Positions 1 to 15,000 of a stretch of DNA of 64,000 nucleotides are shown in pieces. The stretch lies in assembly GCA_014208095.1 (NCBI GenBank), contig JACHMT010000001.1, positions 2,976,001 through 3,040,000 on the forward strand. The letters run 5' to 3'. Numbering within the stretch: position 1 is the first letter of the stretch; each line of letters begins with the position of its first letter. This DNA comes from Actinospineispora eucalypti (lineage in GTDB: Bacteria > Actinomycetota > Actinomycetes > Mycobacteriales > Pseudonocardiaceae). The position numbers were made by a program, and so were the translations under genes. Under the pieces are notes generated by a model. It was not told the DNA's origin. It did not search any database and was given only the letters and a program-made list of their open reading frames with translations.

Positions 1-1
1 G

Positions 2-3000
2 CCACAGCTGGAGGTCGTCGCCGAGGCGTTGGCCCTTGTCCGGCGGATGGACCTGGACGACGTGCGCACAGCCGCGTACCGGGCGGAGGCTTTTGGTCCC
101 GATCGGCGCGTAGAACTGCTCGCCAGGATGCGGGAGCTGTGGTGGTCGGCGACGTCGCTGGCCGATGAGCTCGAGGTGGTCCACTTCGAGCTGTTCGCCC
201 CGGGCCGGGACGAGGCGGCCACCGAGGTGATCCTGGCCGTCTTCACGTCGGTGGCCGAGATAGCCCGCCGGCGGTCGGCCCGCTGGTCGAACCTCGTCCA
301 GGCGCTCGAAACACCGGGGGACCCGGCGACCCGGCCGCTCGACGCCGCCAGCCGGATCGACCGGTTGGCCCGGCTCGTGGCCCGGCCGATACGCGAGGTC
401 GGAACCACCGATCGGCTCACCAATGAGCAGCGGCTGGACGATATGCGCCGGATTCTCGGGCAGCTCGCCGAGCTGCGGGTCGCGGCGCGGATGTTGAACG
501 ACGCCGGCGAGACGGACGAGCGAGTCGACGCGCTCCGGGAACGGCTGCACGGCCGCTACCACGGCCTCGACCCGTCCGCGAAGTCGCTGGCCGACCGGCT
601 TACCACCCTGCTGAGCCTGGACCCGGGCCGCGCGGCCGAGCTGGGCCTGGTCCAGGCGCTGTTCGACGTCGAAGCCGGCGAGCTGAACCGCGTCATCCGG
701 TGGTACCGCAGCCGGTTCGAGCTGGTGGACGGCGCAGTGCGGCTGGCCGACACCGACCGGCCCGACGGGAACCAGCGGCACGCGTCGATCGGCGCCGGCC
801 TGACCGGACTCGCACTCGCCCAAGACGGCCCGCTCGCCTCGGCTCGTGATCTGTTTACCGCCCACAGCGTCTTCTTCTGGGTCGCCGGGATCACGCTCGC
901 CGTACTGACCTACGCGATCTGGCGGCACGGCCCGCCGGCCTGGCTGATGCGGGTGCTGTACGTGCTGCAGAGCGCGTGGCTGCGGTTCTGGTCGGAACGG
1001 CCCGAGGTCATCCACGCCAGCGGATACCGGCCGAACCCGGTGTTCCACGGCGAGGGCCCGCTGTATCTCGGCCTGGGGCTGGAGCTCCGATTCCGCACGC
1101 TGCGGTTGGAGGACGCCGCCGAGCTTGCGGCGCGGCGGCTGGGTGGACTGGGTTACCTGAAGAACGACACCTCGATCGCGCACGGCTTCGAGATCGTCAC
1201 CCACCCGATGGGCTACCCCTACGCGACCGCCAACTTCCCGTGGTCGCTACTCGCCCAGCTTGAGCGCAAGGGCGCCACCGCCAACGCGGCCGGCCTGCAC
1301 ATCCACCTCAGCCGGGCCGGATTCGACTCCGTGGCGCACCGAGTGTGCTGGATGCGGTTGATCTACGACAACAGCGACCAGGTGACCGCCCTGGCCCGCC
1401 GGACGTCGGGCTTCGCCAAGTTCACCGACGAGGACAGGGCACAGCTCGAGCGGTACGCCACGGGCGCGTTGAAGACCGACGCCAACGCGGCGATCAGCAA
1501 CCACCACAAGGACACGTTCGAGCTGTGGGTGTTCGCCAGCACGCTGGATCCGGCGCAGGTCATGGCGGCGCTGGCGTTCGCGGCCGCCTCGGTGGAGTAC
1601 ACACGCCAGCACACCGGCGAGGACGCACTGGACTGGTCCGCCTTCGCGCGCTGGGCCGGCGGCCGGCCCGACTACGCCCCGCTCACCAGGGAGCTGGCGC
1701 GGCTGCGTGGCCCCGGTGGCCCCACGACCGGTGGCGGCACGTCCAGCACGTCGGCGCATGTCCCGTCGTGGTGGCAGCGGTTCCGGGATTGGCTCACCGC
1801 CGGCTGGAGCTGGACGCGTCGGTTGACGGCCGCCGGTGCTGGCGCGGTGGCGCTGGCCGTCGTGGCCGCCCTGCCCTCATACGCGTCGGCCGGCACCGAT
1901 GCACCGGTCACGCCGGAGAAATCGTCCATCCATTTCTTCCAACAGGACTGGGTGCTCGCGGCGACGCTCACCGCCGGGGCGGCGATCGTGCTCGGCGGGC
2001 TCGCTTGGCTGGCCATGCGCGGAACGGCCAAGAACCAGCCACCGCGTGCACCCGCCGCCGACGTACCCGCGAATTGGCGCGAGATCACCGGTCTCGTTCA
2101 ACACGACGACTACAAGCCGGAGCCGGTGTTCCACGGCGAGGGCCCGCTGTTCGAGGGCCTCGAGCTGGAGGTCAGCACCCCTCAGTACGCCGTGGCAGTC
2201 GAGCTCGCGCTGGATGTGCTGGATGCGCTGGGTGGACTGGGCTATCTCAAGCGCGACGGGTCGATCCGGATGGGCTTCGAACTGGTCACCCATCCGATGA
2301 GCTACCGGTGGGCGATGGCCAAGTTCCCGTGGGCGCTGCTGCCCGCGCTCGAGGCCACCGGCGCCAGCGTTGGGGACGACCTCGGCCTGCACATCCACCT
2401 CAGCAGGGCCGGCTTCGGCCCGTCGGAGCACATCGAGCGCTGGATGAGGCTGATCTACGACAACAGCGCGGAGATGACCACCCTGGCCCGGCGGAGGTCG
2501 ATGTTCACCCAGTTCCACCAGCAGGACCGGGACATGATCCCGGCCTACGCGCGGGGGGAGCCGGGCATCAGGCGCGGCCGCGACCGTGTGATCAACACTC
2601 AGAACGAGAGCACCTTCGAGCTGCGCATCTTCGCCAGCTCGCTGGACCCGCAACAGGTCCAGGCTGCGCTGGCGTTCGGCGCGGCGTCGGTGGAGTACAC
2701 CAGCGACCCGGCGAACCCGCTGGACTGGGCCAGCTTCGCGCGCTGGGTCAGCCAGCGACACGACTACCTGCCGCTGACCCGTGAGCTGCGCCGCCTCGGC
2801 TTCCTCGAACCGATGGAGGGCGAACTGGCCGGGCGCTTCGAGGACGCCCTGTTCGACCGTCTGATGGACGGCTCGCCGGAGGCCGACGCCGAGCTGAAGC
2901 TGGAGTACCGGGTGGGCGAGCTACTGGCCGACCACCTGGCCGGGCAGCCGGACCAGGCCCGCCCGCTGGCCGAGCTGCTCGACGAGCTGGGTGGCTCGGC

Positions 3001-6000
3001 GGAGACGGCGGACCTGGTGGCCCGGGCGGTCGGGGTGTACCCGGGGCTGCGGACGTCGCTGGACGACACCACGCTGTGGTACGTGCCGGCCGAGCCGGTG
3101 GGCGGCGAGGAACCGCAGGCCGGCGAGCCGAGCGAGCCCCGGCCGACCGCCGAGGATGCCGACCCGATCCTCGACGACGACGGTCTCGGCGGCCGGATCC
3201 ACGCATTGGTCCGGGAGTTCCCCAGTCTGGTGGCTACCGCGCTGCCGCTGGACCAGCGCACCTGGGAGACATTGGACGCCCTGTCCGACACGCTGATGAC
3301 CCGGATGTTCTGGGCGGAGACCGGCCCCAGCTCGCTGGAGACGGTCGGCGAGCTCGACGGCGGCCTGCCCGAGCTGCGGTTGTGGATCTCCCCGACCCAG
3401 TTGGAAACCTATGCGGCCCGGGTAAAGGAGGTGTTCCACCGGCTCGGCCACCCGATCACCGACGAGCAGGCCGAGGACCTGGGGCTGCGGTTCCTGCTGT
3501 GGCACGAGCTGACCCACGTGCTGCAACAGGCCTACGCGACCGGCCGGGGCAGCAAGCTGCGGGTGCAGCTGGCCATCGACACCCTCGCGGCCGGGCTGTC
3601 GGTTGTGCTGGGCATCCCGCTGGGCGAGCGGGGCCACCCGCTGGCGGTGGAGGAGGAGCGGATGGCGCACGGCGTGGCCATCACGCTGCTGGTCCGGCAC
3701 GTCACCGACAACTACCCGACGCTGAGCGAGACCCAGCGGCGCCACCTGCCCGAGGTGTTGCGCTCCACGGTCACCGACATGACGCACCGGGACTTCGCCA
3801 GGGACCGGCACGGCGCGCCGACCCCGGATGTTGCCTCCCTGCCCGGCTATCTCTACTTCCACTCGGAACCGGTGGTGCTGGCCGTCTTCGAGTGGCTGAT
3901 GCGGGAGACCCCGGCGTTCACCGTCCTGCCCGAGCTGGCTTCCCCGAGCGTTATCGCCGGCATACCCGGCGTCCGGCCCGAGCTGGAGTTGGTGCACTGG
4001 GCCCGCGCGGTGCTCGCCGACCCGCGTGCCGAGCCGGACGCCGAGTTCTGGGCGCGGGTGCGCGGCGCGCTCGCCGGCCTGGCCTCGGTCCGTGAGAAGA
4101 CCCTGTTCAGCTGGCTGCCCGTGGCACAGTTCGAGGCCGTGTTCGCGCTGCTCGACCGGTTCGACCACGCCACCCCGGCCCGGGTGGCCGAGCTGCTCGG
4201 TGACGGCGCCCGGTCGCCGCCGTGGTTCGACGAGCACTTCCTGGACCACCCGGACCTGGATGCCCACCGGGAGCGGCTCGACCGGCTGCGTCGCCCCGGT
4301 ATGCGGACCGAGGCGGAGCAGGAGCGGTATCTGGCCGGCTGGCGCGAGCTGATCAGCGCGCTGCTCGAGACCCACACCGCGCCGAGCGCGGTGGGCCGGG
4401 TGCTCGATCGGCTGTCCGCCCACCTGGAGGACACCCCGGACCCGGCCGGCCAACTCGACCTGATCGGCTACGCGGCCGCCGCCGTGCGCATGCTGGACGA
4501 CGCGCCGCATTCCGGCGGGGTGATCGCGAACGAGCGGAAGGGCGAACGGCGGCGGTTCGGGGCGCTGATGCCGGCGCTGGAACCGCACGGGCGGCTGCAC
4601 CGGCGCGCCGGAGACCCGCGCCAGCCCAGGGCACCACCGGGGGTGCTGGAGCTGCCGCTGACCGGTGAGGTCCGATCGCTGCTCGCCGGCGCGGAGCTGG
4701 ACGACCTGCCCGACCGGATGATCGGGTTTTACTGGGCCGAACGCGATCTGATCGTGGTGTTCGCGCCGATGGCCGAGCGGGTGCGCCAGACCGGCATGTG
4801 GTGGCGGCTGCTGGAGCACGAGGAGTTCTTCCACCGGGACGGCAACGAGCACGCCCGCAACCGCTTCGGCCTCACCCACGCCGAGGACGTCGACGAGATC
4901 GTGGCGATCGTGCTGGGCGGCGGCCCGGCAGTGGCCGACGATGTGGCGCTGGCGGCGGCGGTCGCGGTGGCCCGGTTCCAGGCGGAGGTGGACGAGCGCC
5001 ACCCGGCCGATGCCGAGCTGCGACTGGCGTTCGAGGTGGGCACGCTGCTGGTCCACCACCTGCTGCCCAGGCCGGACCAGGCCCGCCCGCTGGCCGAGCT
5101 GGTCGCCGCGCTGGACGGCACCGAGGAGGCCGACGCGCTGCTGCGGGAGGCGATCGAGCGTCACCCGGGGCTGCGGCTCGGGGACGAGGGCTCGACGGTC
5201 TGGTACGTGCCGGCCGAGCCGGTCGGTGGCCCGGCTCCGACCGCCCGCAAGCGGGAGCCGTGGATCCTGCCGGAGGAGGACGGCGCCGAGCGGATCGTCG
5301 CGGACCGCGACCTGGGCAGTCAGGTCCTGGCGGTGCTGCGGGAGTTTGCCGACCTGCCCGACACCCTGCCGCTGGACCGGCGCACCCGTGAGGCGCTGCG
5401 CACCCTGCTGGCCGGCATACCGGCGCGCACCTATTGGGCGGGCGGGGCCAGCAGCTTCGCGCGGTACTCGCCGCAGGGTGCCGCGATCGGTCCCGACGCG
5501 TCGCTGTGGATCTCCCGGACGCAGGTGGAGGTGGTCGCCCACCGGGTGATGGAGGCATTCCGGCTGCTCGGCCACCCCATCGGCTACCCGACGGCGCGCG
5601 AGCTGGCGGTGCGCTGGCTGTTGGGACACGAGGTGGGCCATCTGTTGCAGTACTCCGTCGCGGACGTGCGGACCAAGGATGTGGATCTGCTGGCCCACCG
5701 TGCCTTCGCCGCCGGGCTGTCCGTCCAGCTGGCCATCCCGTTGGGCGGGTTGGCCAGCGCCGAGGAGGTGGAAACCGAGCGGTTCGCGCAGGGCTTCAGC
5801 ACGATGCTGCTGGTCCGGCACATCACCGAGCGGTTCCCGACGCTGACCGAGGCGCAGCGGCACTACCTGCCGGACGTGCTGCGCTCGGTGTACACCGACT
5901 CGCTGCACCGGTCGCTGGCGAAGGACCGGCACGGCGGCCCCACCGCCAAGGCACCCGAGCTGCCCGGCTACCTCTACTACCACCCCGAACCGGTGGTGCT

Positions 6001-9000
6001 GGCTCAGCTCGAGTGGTATGCACAACCCCGGCCGGGCCTGCCGCTGGCCGACCCGGACGCGGTGGTCTGGATGCCGGGGGCGCGTCCGGAGCTGGAGTTC
6101 ATCCACCGGGGTCAGGCACTGTTCGACGGGCGGACCGCACCCGGCGAAGGGTTCGCCGGAGAGATCGGCGGCGCGCTCGCCACGCTGGCCCGCATCCCCG
6201 AACCGCTGGCAGACATGCTGCACCGCCGGCAGCTCACGATGGCGTTCGACCTGCTCGACCGGTTCGGCCCGGCCGCGCTCGACGCGCCGTTCGGGGCCAC
6301 CCCGGCGGCGGTGACCGCTTTGCTCGGCGACGCGCCGGCGAAGCCGGCGCGCTGGGTCGGGCGCCAAACTGGGCGCCCGACGGGAACACAGCCGGCGGCC
6401 TGGTTCGACGCCTCGTACCTGGGCCGGCCGAGCGCCGAGCCCGAGCTGCGGTCCTACCTGAACGTGCTCGAGGAGCTGCTCGAACCGGTGACGCGCGACC
6501 CGACGGAGCACGACCGGTTCCTTGCCGGTTGGCGAGACCTGGTCACCGCGCTGATCGAAACCACCCGTGCGCCAGACGGGTACCGCCACTTCGACTTGAT
6601 CTTCGACCTGCTCACCAGGCTGACGCGCGACGTGACCGAGGTCCGACACGTGGTCACCCGGTTGAGCCTGCTGGCCGCCGCCACGGCCACCGTGCGCTCG
6701 CTGGGCGATGCCGGTCCGGGCATGAACGGTGCCTTCGAGCTGCACCCGAGCACCGATCGACTGCGCCGCAACGAGAAGCGGCGGCTGAACCGGAGACTGC
6801 CCGAGCTGCAACATCTGACGCCGCTGGGCGCCGAGCGGACCGGTGCGCCGGAAGGCGTGCGGGTGGTGGCCTACTGGGAGGACGAGCTGGCCGGGCTGGT
6901 CGGTGCCCGCACCACCGGCAAGATCGCCGCGTACACCGTGGACCGCGTGGTGTACCTGCCCAGGACCGCGGTCACCCGGTTGCCGCCGATGCTGCTGCGC
7001 GCGCTGGTCGACTACGAGGTGATCCACCGGGTGAACGGTCCGACCGACAAGGCGGACCGCGAACGGCACGCTGGCGCGCTGCGCCGCGAGCTGCGCCAAT
7101 ACTGGGGGCCGGTGCGGCCGGGCGAGCGTGTCGAGCTCGGCTACCTGTTCGGCGCGCTGGAGGCGCTGCTGCGCGAGCTGGACACCGCGCACTGGGGCCT
7201 GCAGAACGAGGCCGCGCGCCGGGTCGAGCAGCAGGCCAGGGTGCGGCTGCTCACCACGCTGACCCAGCTGGGACTGCTGGACGACGCCGTCGCGGCCTAC
7301 CGGGACCTGCTGGACTACCGCACGCTGGTCGACGCGGCACCGGTGCTGCTGAAGGCCTGGCGGAAGCAACGGGGCGACTCGGCGGACGAGCTGGCTTCGC
7401 TGATCGCGCTGATGCCGACCAGCCGGCACTGGGCCGCGCTGACCGCCCAGGCGGCGTGGACCATCGGGCTGGACGAGCCGGCGGCGGCGATCGCCGAGGG
7501 GCACGGCAGGGCCACCACCGACATCGACTACCCGGACGGGCGGCGCTGGGCCTACGGCTACGACATCGCCCTCGCGGTGTTCGACCGGATTGCCGGCGAG
7601 GACGGCTACCCGGCCGCCGAGCGGGCATTCGCCGGGGATCCGGCGCTGGCGGCGGCGTTGGGGTACGTGCACCGCCTGGTCGAAGCCGGGGCGCGGGACG
7701 GCGAGGTCGACGGGTTCGCCGAGCTGGCCGACGGGCCGGCCAAGGACTGGGCGCACGAGCAGGCGACGGAGCTGATGATCTGGTTGGACGAGGAGTCCGG
7801 GCTGGTCGGGCGGTCCTCGGCGGAGCTGGGCCGGCTCACCGACGAACAGCTGGCCGCGCGGGTGTGGGACGCGCGGGACACGGGCGGCGACCGGGCCACC
7901 GATCGGGCCGTGCTGGCGTACCGGCTGGCCGACGCCATCGGCTACCGGGTGCGCGAACTGCCCGCCGGCCTGCGTGACCTGACCGACCTGGCCCGAGACG
8001 GCGCGCCGTGGACCAAGCGGACGCAGTGGCCGGCCGCCGTCTGGCCGCGAATGCGGGCCATGCTGCTGGCCGGTGCCTGGACCCGGTTCGGCGCCCACGA
8101 TGCCCGGTACTGGGGTGCCGCAACCGCCGCCATCAACGACCTCGGCGATGCCGGCTCGGAACAGCGGCTGGCGCTGCTGCGCGGGCTCGCGGTCGCACTC
8201 GCCGAACCGGTCGCGGACGACCACCGGGAGGCGCACCGGGAGCTGGCACTGAGCATGCTCGCCGAGCTGGGGCTGGCCCTGCCCTTCGACGCCGTGCCGA
8301 CCGACCAACTGGTCGACCTGATCACGCTGTGGGTGGACCCGACGCTCGCGGCCTACCGGTTCCAGCTGCACCGGCTGCTGGACGCGCTGCCACCCGCCGA
8401 ACAGGCGGTGACGGACGCCTGGATCCGGCTGGCCAGCGCCACGGTCCGGGTGGAACCGGCGCTGCGCACCAACCGTCGCGCCGAAGTGGCGATCGCCGAA
8501 CTGACGCTGCTGCCCATGCGGGTGCCGACGCTGGGCGAGCTCGCCGCGCCCGAGCTGGACGCGGCCGTCGACACCCTGCACAACGTGGTGCACCGCGCGC
8601 TGGGCCTGACCGAGGGCACGCTGGTCGACGCCGACCTCAGCTCGGTGCTGGTCCGGGACCGCCCGACCCACCCGGGGCTGGCCGCGCCGCTGGCCGGTTA
8701 CGAGTCCGCATTGCGCACCTTCCGCGACCGTGACCTGGCCGTCGACGCCACCGCCGGCGCCACTGGCCGGCCGGGTGCCCGGGCGCCACCGCCGGACCAG
8801 AAGTTCGAGGTGAACGGCCTGCCGGTGCGGGTCGCTGAGCTGCGCGACCTGGTGGTCCGGATCGACCTGCTGCGCCGGCACCTTGGGGGCACGCTGGACG
8901 AGGCGGCGGTGGCACTGCTCACCCACCCGAGGGTGGTGTGGCTGGGTGCTTGGAGCCCGGACGACCGGCTGCTCGGCTACACCGTGGTGTTCCGTGCCGA

Positions 9001-12000
9001 GGCCGGCCTGGCCGAACTGGTCCCGGCGCGCACGCTCACCCACCCGGACGTGCGAGATGTCTTCCGCCAGTACCGCACCGCCTGGGACCCGGCCGGCTCG
9101 GTCGGCCCGGTCACCCTCACCCCGGACGGCCACCGCTTCCTGCGCACCGCCGATGGCGTGCTCGCGCTGCCGCACACCCTGAGGGTCGACAGTGGCGACG
9201 CGGGCGCCTCCGGTGCGTTGTCCGAGCGGCTCCTGGAGCCGGAGGAGGACCTCGCGGTTCAGCGGATGTTCGCCTGGGCACTGGAGCACAACGAGGTGCT
9301 CGCGCTACCCGAGCGCTGGCGGGCCGAGCTGGGGCTCACCGACCGGCGGATGTGGCTGATCTCGGACCGGTTGCTGAGCGGGTTGGCCGACGGCGAGTTC
9401 GGCGCACCGGTGAGTGGGCTGGTCCTCTACACCTGGACTGCGGCGGACGGCGCGCCGAGGGACATGATCGGGGTGTCGCAGTGGATGCTGCGGGAGGCCG
9501 AGGACCTGTTCGAGTTCATCGCCGCCCAGGGGATCCGCGACTTCGCCGGAGTACTGGAAGACCTGCGGGCGTTCTGGACCACCGCCCAGCAATACGAGGT
9601 GCACCACCGGATCAACGGGGCACCGGGCGCGGAGGCGGCCCAGGAGACCCTGATCGAGTGGCTGCACCGGTTGCGGATCCGGTGGGCCGAGGCGTACTTC
9701 CCTGATGACGGTGAGTTCTGGACCCGAATCCGGGCGGCGCTCGCCGTGCTGGCCCGGGTGCCCGAGTCGGCCACCACTCTGCTGCTCATCGACCAGCTAC
9801 GGCTGCTGTTCGACATGCAGGACCGGTTCGGACCCGGCGCTACCCCGCCGGCGGACTGGTTCGACCGCCATTACTTGGATCGCGACGGCGTCGCCGAGGA
9901 GTTGCGTGCCCATGGGGATTCGCTCGACTGGCTGTGGGCAGCGGGGGCTGGGCGGGAGCATTTCCTGGCGGCCTGGCGCGAACTGCTCACCGCGCTCATC
10001 GAGACCGGTGCACACACCGCCGGCCAGGAAGCGGTGTTCGACCTGTCCTTCGACGTCCCGGACCGGATCGACGCGGCCGAAGATCTGGCCGCCCAGCTGG
10101 AACTGATCGCCGATGCGGTGGCCGTACTGCGCGCGCTGGGCGGCCGAGCGCCCTCCGGCGTGGTGATCGAGAATAGGCGCGACACCGACGGTGACGACGC
10201 GGGCGGGACGGGCGGAGCCGCCGCGTCACCTGCGGCAGGCCAGCCCGGCGGGACGGCGACCACGCCGGACGACGACGGGTCGATGCGAGCCGAGTCGCGG
10301 GCCGGACCGTTCTGGCGGCGGATCGCCGGCTGGCTTGGCCGGACGGTGCCGGTCGTGGGGCTCACCGTGGTGTTCGTCACGGCGGTGCCGTTGATGCTCG
10401 GGCGCGGAGGTGGCTATGACGTGTCGCGCCCCGTCGCCTCTTACAGCCTGCGCGCCCTGATCGCCGCGGTGCACGTCTTCCGCACTCCAGCTCGGGTGGC
10501 GAAGGCGCTCAGCCGGGAGGGGGATCGGGTCGACCCGGTGGCCGTCCGGGACTCGCTTCACCTGCTGGCCGGCTGGGAGGTCATCGTCGGTGACCAGAAC
10601 AACGGCTACGAGCTGACCGCATTCGGCCAGGCATTGCGGCGGCTGCCCCGCGAGCGGGCGATGGTGCAGGACTTCACCCTGCACGACGCCGTGCTGCTGG
10701 CCCACAACGCGCTCGCGCGGAGGCCGGAGTTCGGGGCGTACGACACGCTGTCGCGCCTGGCCGCGTTGCTAGCCGCCCGGCCGTTCGAGCTGTCTTCGGT
10801 AGCTCGACCGGAGGAGCCGACGTCCGGTCTGGGACGGCTGTTCGAGCTGCTCACCGCTGGCGTACCGCTCGACCACCTGGCCGACCGGCTGGGCCGCGAC
10901 GTGGAGAGCGTCGAGGCGGTACTGCGGGTTCTGGTGGACGAGGGCTGGGCGGGGTACCAGGGCGGGCGATACCGCCTGGCCAACCGGCCGAGGCAACTGA
11001 TGGCCAGGCTGGGCGAGCCCGGGTTCAACGGTCTAGCCCGGCTGCTCGCTCGGTGGCCGGATTGGCCGGCCCGCGCCGACGCCGACTGGGCTGTGTTGTG
11101 GGCGGCGTTGAGTCGACCCACCAAGTCCGGCTCGGTCAAAACGGAGCGCGCCGACCTTGAGAGTGTGCTGCGGGTGCTGGCGGACGCTACCAAACCGGTC
11201 AGTCTCGGCGCGTTGGCTACGGCGGTGCAGCGGGTCACCAAGAGCCTGCGCGAACGGCTCGACGCACTCGCCGTCCTAGGACTCGTACATTTCGAAGGAG
11301 GCGGGGCCTCTGGCCGCCAGTACCAGATCACGCTCACCGACCGGGGCTACGAGCTGCTGGACAGGCTGGACAGCGAGCCCACCGACGTCGCCGCCCAGGC
11401 CGTCGCCGAGCTGCTCGACGGCTGGCCGAGGCCGCGCGAGCTGCTCGAGCGTGAAGACATCTTCACCGAGCTGCTCGGGCCGATCGGCTCGAACGGTGCC
11501 CTGGAGCTGTTCCCCGAAACGGACCCGCTGGACCCGGACGACGAGGAACCTCAGCTTGCGCGGGAGTTGCCCAACCTGGCGCTGACCCCGCTGGACGCCG
11601 ACCGGACCGGCGCACCGGCCGGCGTGCGGGTCGTGTCGTTCGACGTCGAGGAGCTGGCCGGCCGGGTCGGCGCCCGCACCGCTTACAAGGTCGCCGCGTA
11701 CACCGTGCGCGGGGTGGTGTACCTGCCCAATACCGCACTCACCCGGCTGCCCCCGGAGCCGCTGCGCATCCTGGTCGACTACGAGGTCATCCACCGAGTG
11801 CGTGGTCCCACCGACACGAGGGTCCGGGAACGACACGCTGGCGCCCTGCGCGGCGAATTGCGTAGGCACCGGGGCACCGGTCGGCCGAAGGCCCACGCCC
11901 GGCACCGGGTCGAGAACGGCTACCTGCTCGGCGCGCGAACCGCGATGACGCCGGAGGCGATCCATGGTTTCGCTGGCCTGAAGACAGGTGAAGCGGCGGG

Positions 12001-15000
12001 CGCACCTAAGGAACTCCGGGTGAGCGACGACTTCCTCATCACGTTGCGGGAGGCCGGGGGGCCGCGTGAGGTGGTGATCTACGCGGGTCGGGACGGCTGG
12101 CCCGACACTGACAGCGCCCTCCTAGAAACCCAATCGGAACCTCTCGTGGCGTACGGCCGCTTCGCGCGGGTGGTGTTCCGTCGCGTCCGCTATCTTGCCG
12201 AGCCGGGCACGGGTGGGGATCTGTCCAGCGGTGGGATGGACGACGATCAGCGGGCGCTGTTCGAGGATGTGCTGCGCGAGCTGATCGAGCGGGCCGGGCT
12301 GCCCGGGTTCCAGCGGTTGCCGTTCGGGCTGGACGGGCCGAGGGTCCGGTTGCTCCGGGCCGAGGGCGCGGGTCCAGTGTTGCCTCGGCGGTTGCGGGAC
12401 CTGCCGCAGCGGCTGCTGGGCTATGGCCGGATGACCGCCGAGGGCACGGAGATCGTGGCGTTCGACCGGACCTGGGCGCTACTCATGGAGCTCACCCGCG
12501 CCGGCCTGCTGGACGCGCGGTGGTGGTGGGCATACGCCGGGCATGAACTGCGCCACATCGGGCAACGGTGGACCGGCGCCGACCATGATCTGCACGCCGC
12601 GCTGCTGGTCGCGGTGGTGCGGGCGGCGACCGAGCTGCTGTTGGCCGAGGGACGGCTGGGGGAGGTCCGGCGGCTCGCCGCGCACCCGCACGGCCGGGCG
12701 GCCGCTGCCGGGCGGCTCGTGCAAGCCGCCGACGCGTTGGCCCGCGCCGAACTGGACCTGGCCGCGCTGAGCCTGGCGGAGCTGGAGCGGGCCGGGCTGC
12801 CGGCGGATCTGGCCGGGCCGCTGACCGAGCGGCTGGCGGCCGCGACCCGGCTGCTGGATGTGCTGCGCGCGGCTGACCCGGACCGGGCCGTGCGGCCGAA
12901 CCCGCTGCCACAAGCCGGTTTCGACACGGCGGCCGCACACCTGGGCTCCGTGCTGACCGCCGCCACCGCCTCCGATGCCGTGGTGGCGATCGACGGTACC
13001 TACTTCGAGGCGATCACCGAGGCGGCCAAGCCCCACCTGCCGGCGGCGCTGGATCAGGCGGGCCGAACTCGGTGGCTGCTCGACGTGCTGGCGCAGGGCC
13101 GGGTCGACCGGGTGGAGTGGACCACCGACGGCGAGCTGCTGGTCCGGGTGGTCGGGGAGCGGCCGGTCGCGCTGTTCGGGGACGTGCCCGGTGGCGTGAG
13201 CGGCCTGCTGCAGCTGCGGCTGGCGCAGCCGGAGCTGGGCCGATTCCAGCTGCTCGACGCCGCGCCGGAGCCTGGGGTGCTGCCGGTGCGGCTGTCCAAT
13301 GGCGGGACCGTGTACGCCCCGCTGACCAGCACCTGGGACGCGCCGGATCCGGGCCGGGTGGAGTTCACCGTGATCGGTGACGGCTGGCTGGGCGCAGTGG
13401 TCAGCGACAAGGCGCACAAAGTCAGCCGCAACCCGGCCAAGGGCGTCAACCACGACGCGGCGGTCCTGGGCTGGCGGCCCGGCGGAGTGTTCGCCGGAAC
13501 GCTCGCCGACGGCGCCGGCGCCACCAGCGCGCCCCGGGAGGCGGCGCACAACGCCGCCGAGACCGGTACCGCCGTCCATCTCGGCGAACCCACCGCCGCG
13601 TGGCAGGACCCGGAGTGGCTCGCCGAGTACGCCGCGCACGAGGCGAACCGAGCCACGATGGCCACCACGCCGGTCACCGAGGGGCTCAGCCCGGCCACCA
13701 CCTATCTGTCGGTGCTGATCACCCCGCGCGATCATGGCGGATGGCGAGCCACCGTCGTGCCCTTCGGCGACAGCGTGCTGTACCGCGTCACTCAGCACGG
13801 CACCGAGCCGGTCAACCAACCGGTGCACATCGACGGCCAACTGAACGCCCCCGAGGACCTGATGGGCTTCCCGCTGGCCGCCGACGAGCTCACTGCGGTC
13901 ACTTTTGACCTGGCCGACGGGGAGCGGCTGCTCGCCGTCACCGATGGGGTCACCCACTACCTCTCCCCGCAGGAACTCCACCAGGTGATCACCAGCGCCG
14001 CCGATCCGATGGCCGCCGCCCGGGTCATCGTCGCCCTGGCCAAGGCCCGGGGCGGCGGGGACCACGCCACAGCGGTGGTCTTCGCCCCGACCGACGGCCT
14101 GGGCGCCGACTCCGCCGCGCACCGGGGCGAGCAGCGGTTGGGCATGCTGTCCACCGGCTTGCTCGGTCTCGCGGCCGGGCATGGTGATACCTCGAGCTGG
14201 GTCGGCCCGGTGGCCGCCGGTACCGATGGGGTTGTGTCGGCGATCGGCGTGGCCGTCCTCGTCGCCATGGTGGTGGGCCTCTACGCTCTGGCAGCCTACC
14301 TCGCCTACCTGCTCGTCCGTGGTTCCGCCCGGATGCGCGCGAACCAAGCCGTGGATCGGCTGATCGGCCTAGTGACCACCCGGCTGACCGAGGCCGACCA
14401 GGCAACCGCCCGGTACCTGAATCCTCCGGCGGGTTACCCGCGCACCGCTTACCACTACATCCATGCCCTCAGCACGCTCGCCAAGCTGGCCGAGGCGATC
14501 GCCGAGCTGCGCGCCGCCACCGCGCACCCCGAACTGACCGGTGCCGTCCGCGAACAGGCCCGCACCGTCGTCGTCGCCGCCGAGCGCGGCCACCGCGATC
14601 GGCTCGGCCTGCTCGAGTCCTCCTGGATCTTGCACGGTCCGGGCCTGCCCACCCTGGACCCCGCCAATGCGGCGGGCCGGGCGGAGCTGGGTATCCGGAC
14701 CGCCGACGCCTACCCGAACCGCCCGGCGCTCGGCACCCGGTCGCTGTGGATCCTGTGGATCGCCGCCGGCGTCGGTGCGGTGCTGGCCGCTGTGTTGGCC
14801 GCGCTGCTGGGGCCGGTGGTGCTCGGGCACGCGATCGTAGCCACGGTGATCGTCGGGATGGTCAACCTCGGTGTGCCCTTCCTGCCGCACGGCTCGCGCC
14901 TGCGCCTGGCGGCTCGGCTCCTTCTCGCCGCGACCGCCGGGGCCGTACTCGGCGCCCTGGCTGCTCCGTATCTGGTCTCGGGTCTGGGCTGGGTGGCTGG

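Noticed and set aside
2921..9289. 2,122-residue minus-strand open frame
   Set aside because: It is antisense to the giant gene, rich in Gln/Arg/Pro/Val without domain motifs, and arises from the strong third-position GC bias. The plus strand has clear domain repeats.
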